The notes beneath the pieces are model-generated. The model was given only the letters and a program-made list of their open reading frames with translations, was not told the origin of the DNA and ran no database searches. Below are positions 15,818 through 23,558 of a stretch of 56,479 nucleotides of DNA, in pieces. The translations under genes were made by a program, and so were the position numbers. The DNA comes from Prevotella sp. (GTDB taxonomy: Bacteria > Bacteroidota > Bacteroidia > Bacteroidales > Bacteroidaceae), in contig JAFULM010000018.1 in the NCBI GenBank assembly GCA_017483185.1, positions 1 through 56,479 on the forward strand, written 5' to 3'. The first letter of the stretch is position 1; every line of letters begins with the position of its first letter.

Positions 15818-16564
15818 ATGTTATTACAGAAATGTCTGAACACGCTGGGGCGCTATCTGATCCTGATGGGGCGCACATTCCAGAAGCCGGAGCGCATGAG
15901 GATGTTCTTCAAGGAATATATCAAGGAGATGTCGCAGCTCGGAGTCAACTCCATCGGCATCGTCCTGCTGATCTCGTTTTTCATCGGTGCCGTGATCTGC
16001 ATACAGATGAAACTCAACATACAGAGCCCGTGGATGCCGCGGTGGGTGACTGGATATACGACCCGAGAGATTATGTTGTTGGAGTTTTCGTCGTCAATCA
16101 TGTGTCTTATTTTGGCTGGAAAGGTCGGCTCAAACATCGCATCGGAGATAGGAACGATGCGCGTCACGCAACAGATTGATGCCCTCGACATCATGGGGGT
16201 CAACTCGGCATGCTATCTGATACTTCCGAAGATTCTCGGCCTGATAACAATCATGCCCTTCCTCGTCATCTTCAGCTCCGCGACGGGCATTCTCGGCGCC
16301 TACGGCACGGCCTACATAGGGCACGTGTTGAGTCCCGAAGACCTGACCTTGGGACTGCAACACTCGTTCAACTCGTGGTTCGTCTGGATGAGCATCATCA
16401 AGAGTCTCTTCTTTGCGTTCATCATTTCGAGCGTCCCGTCCTACTACGGATATACCGTCGAAGGCGGCTCGGTCAATGTCGGCAAGGCCAGCACGGATGC
16501 CGTCGTCAGCAGCAGTGTGCTGATATTGTGTTCCGACGTGTTCCTGACACAACTGTTGTCTTGA
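15818..16564 (+). CDS. mlaE: MlaE-family ABC transporter permease
   Basis: A 248-residue permease with about five membrane helices. MlaE features include [17 protein letters not shown]-like and LILAGKVGSNIASEIGTM segments, EQIDALDIMGVN-type conservation (here TQQIDALDIMGVN), and the closing GGSVNVGKASTDAVVSS. It forms the inner-membrane part of the phospholipid transport system that maintains outer-membrane asymmetry. mlaF follows 62 bases downstream. The start is ATG 15818. Confidence 0.93.
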   Translation: MLLQKCLNTLGRYLILMGRTFQKPERMRMFFKEYIKEMSQLGVNSIGIVLLISFFIGAVICIQMKLNIQSPWMPRWVTGYTTREIMLLEFSSSIMCLILAGKVGSNIASEIGTMRVTQQIDALDIMGVNSACYLILPKILGLITIMPFLVIFSSATGILGAYGTAYIGHVLSPEDLTLGLQHSFNSWFVWMSIIKSLFFAFIISSVPSYYGYTVEGGSVNVGKASTDAVVSSSVLILCSDVFLTQLLS

Positions 16565-16626
16565 TGCTTTAGTCGTTTTAACAGTCAGTCAAGACAATTC
16601 TTTGAACTCCTAATCAGAAAACGAAT

Positions 16627-17406
16627 ATGATTGAAATACAGAATCTCTGCAAGTCATTCGAGGACAAACAGGTGCTGAAGGACATCAGTGCCGTCTTCGA
16701 AAGCGGGAAGACAAACCTCATCATCGGACAGAGCGGAAGCGGAAAGACCGTGCTGGTGAAAAATCTGGTCGGACTGCTTGACCCTACCAGCGGAAGCGTG
16801 CTGTATGATGGCCGCGACTTTGTGGGCATGTCTAAGAAGGAGAAAATCATGCTGCGGCGCGAGATGGGAATGATCTTCCAGAGCGCGGCACTCTTTGACT
16901 CGCTCACCGTGCTGGAGAACGTCATGTTTCCGTTGGACATGTTTTCGTCCATGACACTGCGCGAAAGAATACGTCGTGCGCAGACATGTCTCGACCGTGT
17001 CAACCTGATGGGGGCGGAAGCGAAATATCCCGGAGAAATCTCGGGTGGCATGCAGAAGCGTGTGGCCATCGCCCGTGCTATCGCACTGAACCCCAAATAC
17101 CTGTTCTGCGACGAGCCGAACTCGGGCCTTGACCCTAAGACTTCGCTTGTCATAGACGGTTTGTTGCACAGTATAACACATGAATTCAACATCACGACCA
17201 TCATCAACACCCACGATATGAACTCCGTCATGGGTATCGGTGAAAGTATTATCTTCATCTATGATGGTCATAAAGAGTGGCAGGGGCAGAGCAAGGACAT
17301 CATGGGCTCCACCAATCAGAAGCTCACCGACTTCATCTTCGCCAGCGACTTGCTCAAGCAGATGCGCGCCGCGGTGATGGGAGAAAAGAACTATCCGCAG
17401 CAATAG
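16627..17406 (+). CDS. mlaF: MlaF-family ABC transporter ATPase
   Basis: A 259-residue ATPase partner of MlaE. Walker A is GQSGSGKTVLVKN, the Q-loop is MIFQSAALFDSLTV, the signature is ISGGMQKRVAIARAI, Walker B is LFCDEPNSGLDP, and the switch His is in NTHDMNSV. The EEIS/ISGGM form and the FDSLTV Q-loop are typical of MlaF rather than other importers. A terminator follows immediately, so no mlaD (MCE) gene is part of this operon. The substrate-binding partner must be encoded elsewhere. Confidence 0.93.
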   Translation: MIEIQNLCKSFEDKQVLKDISAVFESGKTNLIIGQSGSGKTVLVKNLVGLLDPTSGSVLYDGRDFVGMSKKEKIMLRREMGMIFQSAALFDSLTVLENVMFPLDMFSSMTLRERIRRAQTCLDRVNLMGAEAKYPGEISGGMQKRVAIARAIALNPKYLFCDEPNSGLDPKTSLVIDGLLHSITHEFNITTIINTHDMNSVMGIGESIIFIYDGHKEWQGQSKDIMGSTNQKLTDFIFASDLLKQMRAAVMGEKNYPQQ

Positions 17407-17434
17407 GAAGCGAATATGTCGGAATAAAACGATT

Positions 17435-17485
17435 GAAGCCTGCCGGAATATCACATACTCGGATATTCAAGCAGGCTTCGTTTTT
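17435..17485 (+). terminator. Terminator after mlaF
   Basis: GAAGCCTGC (17435-17443) pairs with GCAGGCTTC (17471-17479), with an inner GGAATATC/GGATATTC pairing, followed by GTTTTT. On the minus strand it can also serve the convergent lipoprotein gene. Confidence 0.85.
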
Positions 17486-17503
17486 AAAGGAGAGTGTGAG
17501 TTT

Positions 17504-17980
17504 TTATTTAACGCGCTCAAACGTATATTTCGCGATTTGATAATCTCCTTCTTCATACATGCCACCGACGACAGTTATCCGGTTGCCAGTAAATCCGGTA
17601 ATTGTATACGACGGAGCCCAGTATTCATCATCATAAAAGTTGAGGGTCAATATGCCTTTGTTTAACGTCCAGTTTCCTTCTTCCTTTTCTCCATCCGAAT
17701 CGAGTGTGTTGAAGCGGCCATCGCTGAATATAGTGACAACGCTTTCAACGTCTTCATTTTCTTCTTTCTCTACTCGGCCATTATATTTTTCCTCGAAATA
17801 AGAACTGATACAACGCCATGTGCCGACAAGTTGCGAAGCCTGTACATTAGTTACGGGCGTTACGTCTATAATTTGTCCGCTACCGTTTTCATCGTCATCG
17901 TCGTCACTTGAACAACTCGCGAAAGCCAAAGGCAATGCTACGAGCATGGCCATCATAATTAAATTGAAATACTTTTTCAT
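17504..17980 (-). CDS. Lipocalin-like lipoprotein
   Basis: A 158-residue lipoprotein. The signal MKKYFNLIMMAMLVALPL ends in the lipobox FASC, followed by SSDDDDDENG. The mature part contains LVGTWRCISSYFEEK, then VVTIFSDGRFNTLDSDG, GNWTLNKGILTLNF and a final KYTFERVK. That order matches the lipocalin-like domains of many small Bacteroidales lipoproteins (G-W motif, strand-rich, about 130 residues). The ligand is unknown. The acidic DDDDD linker resembles that of the broken FGE lipoprotein at 2069, and both genes follow a copy of the same structured RNA. Confidence 0.8.
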   Translation of the reverse strand: MKKYFNLIMMAMLVALPLAFASCSSDDDDDENGSGQIIDVTPVTNVQASQLVGTWRCISSYFEEKYNGRVEKEENEDVESVVTIFSDGRFNTLDSDGEKEEGNWTLNKGILTLNFYDDEYWAPSYTITGFTGNRITVVGGMYEEGDYQIAKYTFERVK

Positions 17981-18049
17981 TTCCTTTTTGATTTTAATTT
18001 ATTGTCTTTGAATGTTATTATTGAGTCAGTCCCATCCTGAAAGTCAGAC

Positions 18050-18225
18050 AATAAAAAAGCGCGGACTAATCACTTTGTCTGTCTTCTTGAGGTATCGCCA
18101 AACACCCTAAACATTCAAACAAGTAAAAGCCCACGCCATAGGCGTGAGCATCAACTTTTACTCTTGAATGTTTCTCTATTAATTTGGCGATTTTCAAGAA
18201 AACAAGAATAAAGCTAACGCTTCTT
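18050..18225 (-). ncRNA. Rod-like structured RNA or leader, copy B
   Basis: On the minus strand a small hairpin AAGC/GCTT (plus positions 18211-18222) precedes a rod. Pairs, given as plus positions, are TTCTTGA 18084-18090/TCAAGAA 18194-18200, ATCGCCAA 18094-18101/TTGGCGAT 18184-18191, AAACATTCAA 18109-18118/TTGAATGTTT 18164-18173, AGTAAAAG/CTTTTACT and the apical CACGCC/GGCGTG at 18132-18146. It ends at six T residues on the minus strand (18053-18058). Copy A has the same helices in the same order with different bases. A promoter lies 60-70 bases upstream, and the lipoprotein ATG is about 70 bases past the T run. Confidence 0.65.
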
Positions 18226-18285
18226 TATCTTTATGTCTTTATGATTCTTATGCTACATAGGCAATAACTTTTTAATTAACAACTG

Positions 18286-18316
18286 CAAAGATATGCAGAA
18301 ACTGTTTAACAGCAAA
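18286..18316 (-). promoter_or_regulatory. Promoter of RNA copy B and the lipoprotein
   Basis: On the minus strand TTTG, 19 bases, TATCTTTG (plus positions 18286-18293) is a full consensus promoter. The upstream TTTG is itself the end of another TATCTTTG at 18313-18320. Confidence 0.75.
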
Positions 18317-18402
18317 GATATTCTAACGAAGCGGACTCCGTTCTTAAATATATTTAACTTGCGCAGCGCGTTTGGACGCCGTGATGCAGCCGTCAGCAGA
18401 CA

Positions 18403-18439
18403 ATAAAGGCCGTGTCAGCAGTTTGACACGGCCTTTATT
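18403..18439 (-). terminator. Terminator after thiL
   Basis: AAAGGCCGTGTCA and TGACACGGCCTTT arms (18405-18417, 18424-18436) with AT-rich flanks. On the minus strand it lies about 80 bases behind the thiL stop. Confidence 0.85.
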
Positions 18440-18443
18440 GGTC

Positions 18444-18499
18444 TTTGCAGTATTCTCTTTGGAAATTTGCAGTATTCCCTTTTGAATTTTGCTGTATTC
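18444..18499. repeat. Three 22-base tandem repeats behind thiL
   Basis: TTTGCAGTATTC occurs at 18444, 18466 and, as TTTGCTGTATTC, at 18488, so the period is exactly 22. The array lies between the thiL stop and its terminator. There are too few units and no spacers for a CRISPR. Confidence 0.8.
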
Positions 18500-18519
18500 C
18501 GATTTCGCCTTTACAGGAG

Positions 18520-19584
18520 TTACTTCAACGGGTTCCAGCCTTGTGCTTTCAGTTCAAACTCATTGTCGTCGCGGGTGACGAGGACGTGGCCGAGACTCTC
18601 TTTCGTTATGTGGCCGATGAGTTTGACGTCTTCCAGCATCTCAATCTTGCTGTGGTCGCCGATGGGTACGGTGAAGAGAAGCTCGTAGTCTTCGCCTCCG
18701 TTGAGCGCGCAGGTGGTCACGTTCATGTTCATCTCCTCTGCCATGACAGCCGTCTGATAGTCAATCGGGATGTTCTTTTCGAATATCCGGCAGCCCACGT
18801 GGCTCTGTTTGCAGATGTGCATGAGCTCGCTCGACAGGCCGTCGCTGATGTCCATCATGGCCGTCGGACGGATGCCTGCCTCACGCAATCGTGCAATGAT
18901 GTCGCCGCGGGCCTCGGCTTTGAGCTGTCGCTGCAGCAGATACTCCTTGCCGGCGAAGTCAGGTTGGAAGTTAGCCAGTTCGGCAAGGGCGTTCTTGTCA
19001 TTCTTTTTGCGTGCTTCGTTGACCTGCTGATAGTAAACCGACTTCTCGCGTTCAAGCAGCTGGAGCCCCATGTAGGCCGCTCCGAGGTCGCCGGAGACGC
19101 AGATGAGGTCGGTCTCGCGGGCACCGTCGCGATAGACGATGGCGTCGGGTGCGGCTTCTCCGATGCACGTGATGCTGATAGCAAGGCCGGTGTATGACGA
19201 CGTCGTGTCGCCTCCGACAATGTCAACATTCCATTTGTCGCAGGCCGCGCGCAGTCCTTCGTAGAACAGTTCCATGTCCTCGACGGTGAAACGTTTGCTC
19301 AGGGCGAGGCTTACGGTAATCTGGCGCGGCGTTCCGTTCATGGCGAATACGTCGCTGATGTTGACCATCACCGCTTTATAACCGAGGTTGCGCAGGTCCG
19401 TGTACGTCAGGTCGAAGTGGACACCCTCCATCAGCATGTCCGTCGTGACGAGCACCCGGCTGTCCGGATAGCTCAATACGGCACAGTCGTCGCCGACTCC
19501 GCGCAGTGTCGATTCGTTCTTTTTTTCAATGTCTTTGGTCAGCCTGTCGATGAGGCCGAACTCTCCAAGTTTAGAAATGTCCAT
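18520..19584 (-). CDS. thiL: Thiamine-monophosphate kinase
   Basis: A 354-residue kinase that converts thiamine monophosphate to the active diphosphate. The AIRS/PurM-like fold is visible: GEFGLIDRL, GVGDDCAVL with the metal-binding DD, TTDMLMEGVHFDL, NISDVFAMNGTP, VGGDTTSS and a later MMDISDGLSSEL. The NGGEDYELLFTVP motif is in the C-terminal part. The length is normal. It is the last gene of a minus-strand run behind punA, with a 14-base gap. Confidence 0.95.
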   Translation of the reverse strand: MDISKLGEFGLIDRLTKDIEKKNESTLRGVGDDCAVLSYPDSRVLVTTDMLMEGVHFDLTYTDLRNLGYKAVMVNISDVFAMNGTPRQITVSLALSKRFTVEDMELFYEGLRAACDKWNVDIVGGDTTSSYTGLAISITCIGEAAPDAIVYRDGARETDLICVSGDLGAAYMGLQLLEREKSVYYQQVNEARKKNDKNALAELANFQPDFAGKEYLLQRQLKAEARGDIIARLREAGIRPTAMMDISDGLSSELMHICKQSHVGCRIFEKNIPIDYQTAVMAEEMNMNVTTCALNGGEDYELLFTVPIGDHSKIEMLEDVKLIGHITKESLGHVLVTRDDNEFELKAQGWNPLK

Positions 19585-19598
19585 TATTCATTTCTTTG

Positions 19599-20408
19599 TT
19601 ACGCTCTGTTGATCATCTCTCTCATGATCTCCGTCATCAGCGGCTGGGCCTTGTTGGCTGCCTCCTGCACCTCTTCGTGGCTCACTTCGACGGGTGTGTC
19701 CTCCAGTCCGAGGTCGGTGATGATGCTGATGCCGAATGTCTTTATGCCGCAGTGGTGGGCCACGATGACCTCGGGAACGGTGCTCATGCCGACGGCGTCG
19801 CCTCCGAGGCGGTGGTACATCTTATATTCTGCGGGTGTCTCGAACGTCGGACCCTGCACACCGGTGTACACTCCGTGGACGACGCGGATGCCCTTTTCTG
19901 CGGCAATGGCGTCGGCCTCGGCGATGAGGCGCAGGTCGTATGTCTCGTGCATGTCGGGGAATCGCGGACCCGTCGGGAAATTCTTGCCGCGCAGCGGATG
20001 CTCCGGGAAGAGGTTGATGTGGTCCGTGATGATCATGAGGTCTCCGATCTTGAACTCCGGATTCATGCCGCCCGAGGCGTTGGAGACAAACAGTGTCTCG
20101 ATGCCCAGCTCATACATGACGCGGATGGGGAACGTCACTTCCTTCATCGAGTAGCCCTCGTAGTAGTGGAAGCGGCCCTGCATAGCCATGATATCCTTGT
20201 TGCCGAGCTTTCCGAAAATCAGTTTTCCGGAGTGCCCCTCCACCGTCGAGACGGGGAAATTGGGAATATCACTGTATGCGAACTCGTATGTGTCAGTTAT
20301 TTCTGAAGCTAATTGTCCGAGGCCTGTTCCCAGAATGATGGCTGTCTTTGGACTTGTGGTCATCCTTTGCTTTAACCAGGATGCTGTTTCTTGAATTTTT
20401 GTGTACAT
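19599..20408 (-). CDS. punA: Purine nucleoside phosphorylase
   Basis: A 269-residue class I phosphorylase that splits inosine and guanosine to base and ribose 1-phosphate for purine salvage. Typical segments are IILGTGLGQLASEI, STVEGHSGKLIFG, GRFHYYEGY, FVSNASGGMNPEF with the base-binding region, and DHINLFPEHPLRG. The start ATG 20408 gives MYTKIQETASWLK and overlaps the 3' end of lpxK by 116 bases in another frame. A shorter start at Met 16 would still overlap by 71 bases. Confidence 0.93.
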   Translation of the reverse strand: MYTKIQETASWLKQRMTTSPKTAIILGTGLGQLASEITDTYEFAYSDIPNFPVSTVEGHSGKLIFGKLGNKDIMAMQGRFHYYEGYSMKEVTFPIRVMYELGIETLFVSNASGGMNPEFKIGDLMIITDHINLFPEHPLRGKNFPTGPRFPDMHETYDLRLIAEADAIAAEKGIRVVHGVYTGVQGPTFETPAEYKMYHRLGGDAVGMSTVPEVIVAHHCGIKTFGISIITDLGLEDTPVEVSHEEVQEAANKAQPLMTEIMREMINRA

Positions 20409-21465
20409 AGCCTATTATATTTTCGTTAAACGTTTCTTCCTGTTCGAGCATAAACCGGATTTTCACCGGCAGCGTAAAGATATTGTGGCGGACCTCCTCG
20501 CTCAGTCCTTCGAGACCGACAATGCGCGTCGCATCCTTTTCCGTCGTTATTATGAGTTTCGGCGACGGGAGTTCGTTGAATGTCCGGTTGATTCTTTCCA
20601 CGTCAGCCGGCGTGAAGGCGTGGTGGTCGCCGAAGGTCAGCGGATGGATGTTGTCCGTGTACGGTTGGAGGTCAATCATCATCTGTTTTGGCGAAGCGAT
20701 GCCCGTGAGGAGCATGACGTGCTCATCCTTTCCGAGCGTTGCCAGCTCGCGGCTTTCCCCGCAATAGATGGGGCGGAGGGCGTCATAGTCTAACCGCGTG
20801 AAGAACAGACGCTGATAGGGATAGAGGTTCATGGCCTTGGTGATGACGCGAAATTCCATCGGTTTCAAGTCCTTCGGACACTTGGTGACGATGACGATGT
20901 CGGCGCGGTCCTTTCCCGAGAGCGGTTCGCGGAGCCGGCCGGCCGGCAGGAGCTTGTCGTATATGACCAGACGGTGGTAGTCGACCAGCAGGATGTTGAC
21001 GCCGGGCTTGATGTACCGGTGTTGGAAAGCGTCGTCAAGGAGCACCACGTCGATGTCTTTCACGACGCTGTCGTCCGTCAGCCGTTCGATTCCGTGACAC
21101 CGGTCCTTGTCCACGGCCACGGCCACGGCCGGATACTTCTGCTTCATCTGATACGGCTCGTCGCCGATTGACGCCACTGTCGACGTCTCGTCAGCCAGCA
21201 TGAACCCGCGGCTCTTGCGCTTGTATCCGCGGCTGAGCACGGCCACGCGGAACTTGTCCTGCAACAGCCGTATGAGATATTCGACGTGAGGGGTCTTTCC
21301 CGTGCCGCCCACGGTGATGTTGCCGATCGCGATTGTGGGCACAGTGAAACTGCGGCTCTTCAGTGCGCCGACATCGAAGAGCGTGTTGCGCAGCCTTACG
21401 AAGAACCCGTAGATCCAGCTCAGCGGCAGCAGCCAGTTGTTTATCTTGATGAAATCTCCTTCCAT
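20293..21465 (-). CDS. lpxK: Tetraacyldisaccharide 4'-kinase
   Basis: A 390-residue inner-membrane-associated kinase that phosphorylates the lipid A disaccharide at the 4' position. The N-terminus NNWLLPLSWIYGFFVRLRN is a membrane helix. The P-loop is GNITVGGTGKTP, followed by LSRGYKRKSRGF and DDAFQHR with the catalytic Asp region. The start ATG 21465 (MEGDFIKINNWLL) fits the family; an upstream Met at 21510 adds 15 polar residues before the helix and is less likely. The last roughly 38 residues (after GYVHKNSRNSILVK) overlap punA and look like an unconserved tail. Confidence 0.93.
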   Translation of the reverse strand: MEGDFIKINNWLLPLSWIYGFFVRLRNTLFDVGALKSRSFTVPTIAIGNITVGGTGKTPHVEYLIRLLQDKFRVAVLSRGYKRKSRGFMLADETSTVASIGDEPYQMKQKYPAVAVAVDKDRCHGIERLTDDSVVKDIDVVLLDDAFQHRYIKPGVNILLVDYHRLVIYDKLLPAGRLREPLSGKDRADIVIVTKCPKDLKPMEFRVITKAMNLYPYQRLFFTRLDYDALRPIYCGESRELATLGKDEHVMLLTGIASPKQMMIDLQPYTDNIHPLTFGDHHAFTPADVERINRTFNELPSPKLIITTEKDATRIVGLEGLSEEVRHNIFTLPVKIRFMLEQEETFNENIIGYVHKNSRNSILVKAKDDHKSKDSHHSGNRPRTISFRNN

Positions 21466-21545
21466 TTTCTGTTTCTCGCCACGACGCCATTTATGTCCTG
21501 TCTCCATCAAAGGAGGGCATGGGAGTAGCGCCGATATTGTCCTTG

Positions 21546-23315
21546 TTATTTTATAATGATGTGGTATGGCATCCGTGCCTGTATGGCTTCCTGCCTGTTG
21601 ATGTTCTTCAAGGTCATGAACGGGGTGTAATATTCACCCAATGCGGCCTTCATCTTTCCGTCGATATAGTCGTCCGTGACCATGCCCTCCATCAGTTGCT
21701 CTACCCAAGTCTTCTTAGCTGGATAAGCCTCCGTGTGATGTTCCTTCAGTTTGGCCAGTTCGGCAGCTTTGGCCACGGCCATGTCGAGACCTCCCAAGGC
21801 ATCCACCAGCTTGTTTTTCAGTCCGTCCTGTCCGAGCCACACACGACCCTGGGCAATCGCTTCGACCTCCTCGACCTTCATCTTGCGTCCGTCGGCGACG
21901 CGCTTGCGGAACAGTTCATATCCGCGGCCGATGTAGCTCTCCAGCATAGCCATCTCCTCTTCGTTGAACGGGCGTGCCGCGGAGCCGAAACCACTGTTGC
22001 GGTTCGTCTTCACCTCGTCGAATTTGATGCCCAGCTTGTCCGTCAGCAGACCGCTGAAGTCGGGGAACATGCCGAAGATACCGATGCTGCCGGTCAGCGT
22101 GGTCGGTTCGGCATAGATATAGTTGGCCGGGCAACTGATGTAATAGCCGCCCGAAGCAGCCATGCCGCCCATTGATACGACGACGGGCTTCTTCTCCTTC
22201 AGCTTCATCATCGAGTGCCAGATCTGTTCCGAGGCGTATGCGCTTCCGCCGCCGGAGTTGACCCGGAGCACGACAGCCTTGACGTCGTCGTCCTCAGCCA
22301 GCTCGTTCAGGTCGCGGCAGACATCGTCGGAAGCTATGCAGGCAGAGCCCGTCAGGCCGCCCGTGTTGGTGCTCACGATGTCACCGTAGGCATAGTAGAC
22401 GGCAATCTCGTCGCCCTTGCTGTCCTTCACCGGCAGGTTTATCATATCTGCGAGCGACACCTGATTGATTTTATCGTCCTTGTCCGCCTTGAGCATTTTC
22501 TTCAGTTCGTCCTTCACCTCGTCGGCGTAGAGCTGCTTGTCGACGAGCTTCATGCTGACATACTGCTTCTGGTCGGTGAACGCCGTGAAGCTGTCGGCAT
22601 AGCTGTTGAGCGTCTGACGGCTCAGCTTGCGGCTGCGTGCCACGTCGTCGAGCATGTCGTTCCAGATGCCGTTGATATATACCGTCACCTGTTCGCGGTT
22701 GGGCTCGCTCATTCCCTCGGCCGTCATTGCTTCCGGCATACTCTTGTATTTTCCGACCTTTGCAAGCTGGAATTTGACTCCGAACTTCGCCAGCAGGTCT
22801 TTGTAGAACATCGGCTGGGCGGCCAGACCGTGCCAGTCGAGCGTGCCCTGCGGATTGATGAACACTTGATCGGCCACCGAGCATATATAATATGTCGTCT
22901 GCGTATAGTCGTCAGCGTATGCCACAATCCACTTTCCGCTCTTCCTGAACTCCTCCAGCTTGTGTCTGATGGCTTTCGATGAGGCCGGAGAGTCGCTTGC
23001 GAACATCCCCGCCTTGATGTATATACCTTTTATCTTGCCGTTCTTCTTGGCCTTGTCGATAGAGCTGAGTATGTCGTCCAGGCCGATGTTTTCACTCACC
23101 TGTCCCGTGAGCTGTCCCACGAAATTGTCCTTGGCCCGCTCTTCCAGAGTGCCGGAGAGATTGAGCACGAAGACCGTGTTGTCCTTAACTTCTTTCGGGG
23201 TCTGTCCTGCGGCAGCTATTCCGGCCAGCATGATGATGCCGACAATGCCCATTATCACCGATGTCGCAATGAGGCCGGTGATGGTGGCGAGTGTGTATTT
23301 CAAGAAATCTTTCAT
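21546..23315 (-). CDS. sppA: Signal peptide peptidase SppA, 67K type
   Basis: A 589-residue membrane-anchored S49 protease with duplicated domains, which degrades signal peptides after secretion. An N-terminal helix (TGLIATSVIMGIVGIIMLAG) anchors it. The general-base Lys lies in the first half (VGKYKSMPEAMTAEGMSEP), and the nucleophile Ser in the second (GGMAASGGYYISC), as in E. coli SppA. The start ATG 23315 puts the helix at the N-terminus; a longer frame to 23429 is rejected. It is the first gene of the minus-strand series sppA-lpxK-punA-thiL. Confidence 0.93.
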   Translation of the reverse strand: MKDFLKYTLATITGLIATSVIMGIVGIIMLAGIAAAGQTPKEVKDNTVFVLNLSGTLEERAKDNFVGQLTGQVSENIGLDDILSSIDKAKKNGKIKGIYIKAGMFASDSPASSKAIRHKLEEFRKSGKWIVAYADDYTQTTYYICSVADQVFINPQGTLDWHGLAAQPMFYKDLLAKFGVKFQLAKVGKYKSMPEAMTAEGMSEPNREQVTVYINGIWNDMLDDVARSRKLSRQTLNSYADSFTAFTDQKQYVSMKLVDKQLYADEVKDELKKMLKADKDDKINQVSLADMINLPVKDSKGDEIAVYYAYGDIVSTNTGGLTGSACIASDDVCRDLNELAEDDDVKAVVLRVNSGGGSAYASEQIWHSMMKLKEKKPVVVSMGGMAASGGYYISCPANYIYAEPTTLTGSIGIFGMFPDFSGLLTDKLGIKFDEVKTNRNSGFGSAARPFNEEEMAMLESYIGRGYELFRKRVADGRKMKVEEVEAIAQGRVWLGQDGLKNKLVDALGGLDMAVAKAAELAKLKEHHTEAYPAKKTWVEQLMEGMVTDDYIDGKMKAALGEYYTPFMTLKNINRQEAIQARMPYHIIIK

Positions 23316-23519
23316 AAAATGATGGTTTTTTATTGCTCGGTCAAGTCCGGCTCCTTCGGCCTTCGGCAAATCCCGTGTGTGATGCCGCCTTACGGTCGGG
23401 TGCAGCCTATACTTTGCAAAGATATACATTTTTATTTATTTCAAGCATCCAAACCGTGAAAAGGTTGCCGGATGTCGGCTTAATAAAGTCTTTTTCTTGC
23501 TCATATCGCGATAAATTGC

Positions 23520-23527
23520 TAATTTTG
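23520..23527 (+). promoter_or_regulatory. Promoter -7 box of the GH28 gene
   Basis: TAATTTTG, 31 bases before the ATG at 23559. Confidence 0.6.
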
Positions 23528-23558
23528 TGGGCAGTAACTAATCATTAAAGCAAATAAA

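Noticed and set aside
18444-18499. Possible CRISPR array
   Set aside because: The units are directly adjacent with no spacers, only three copies, and no cas genes are present. The array at 29178 was rejected for the same reasons.
23316-23429. Longer start for sppA
   Set aside because: The extra residues place the membrane helix far from the N-terminus and do not look like a signal sequence.
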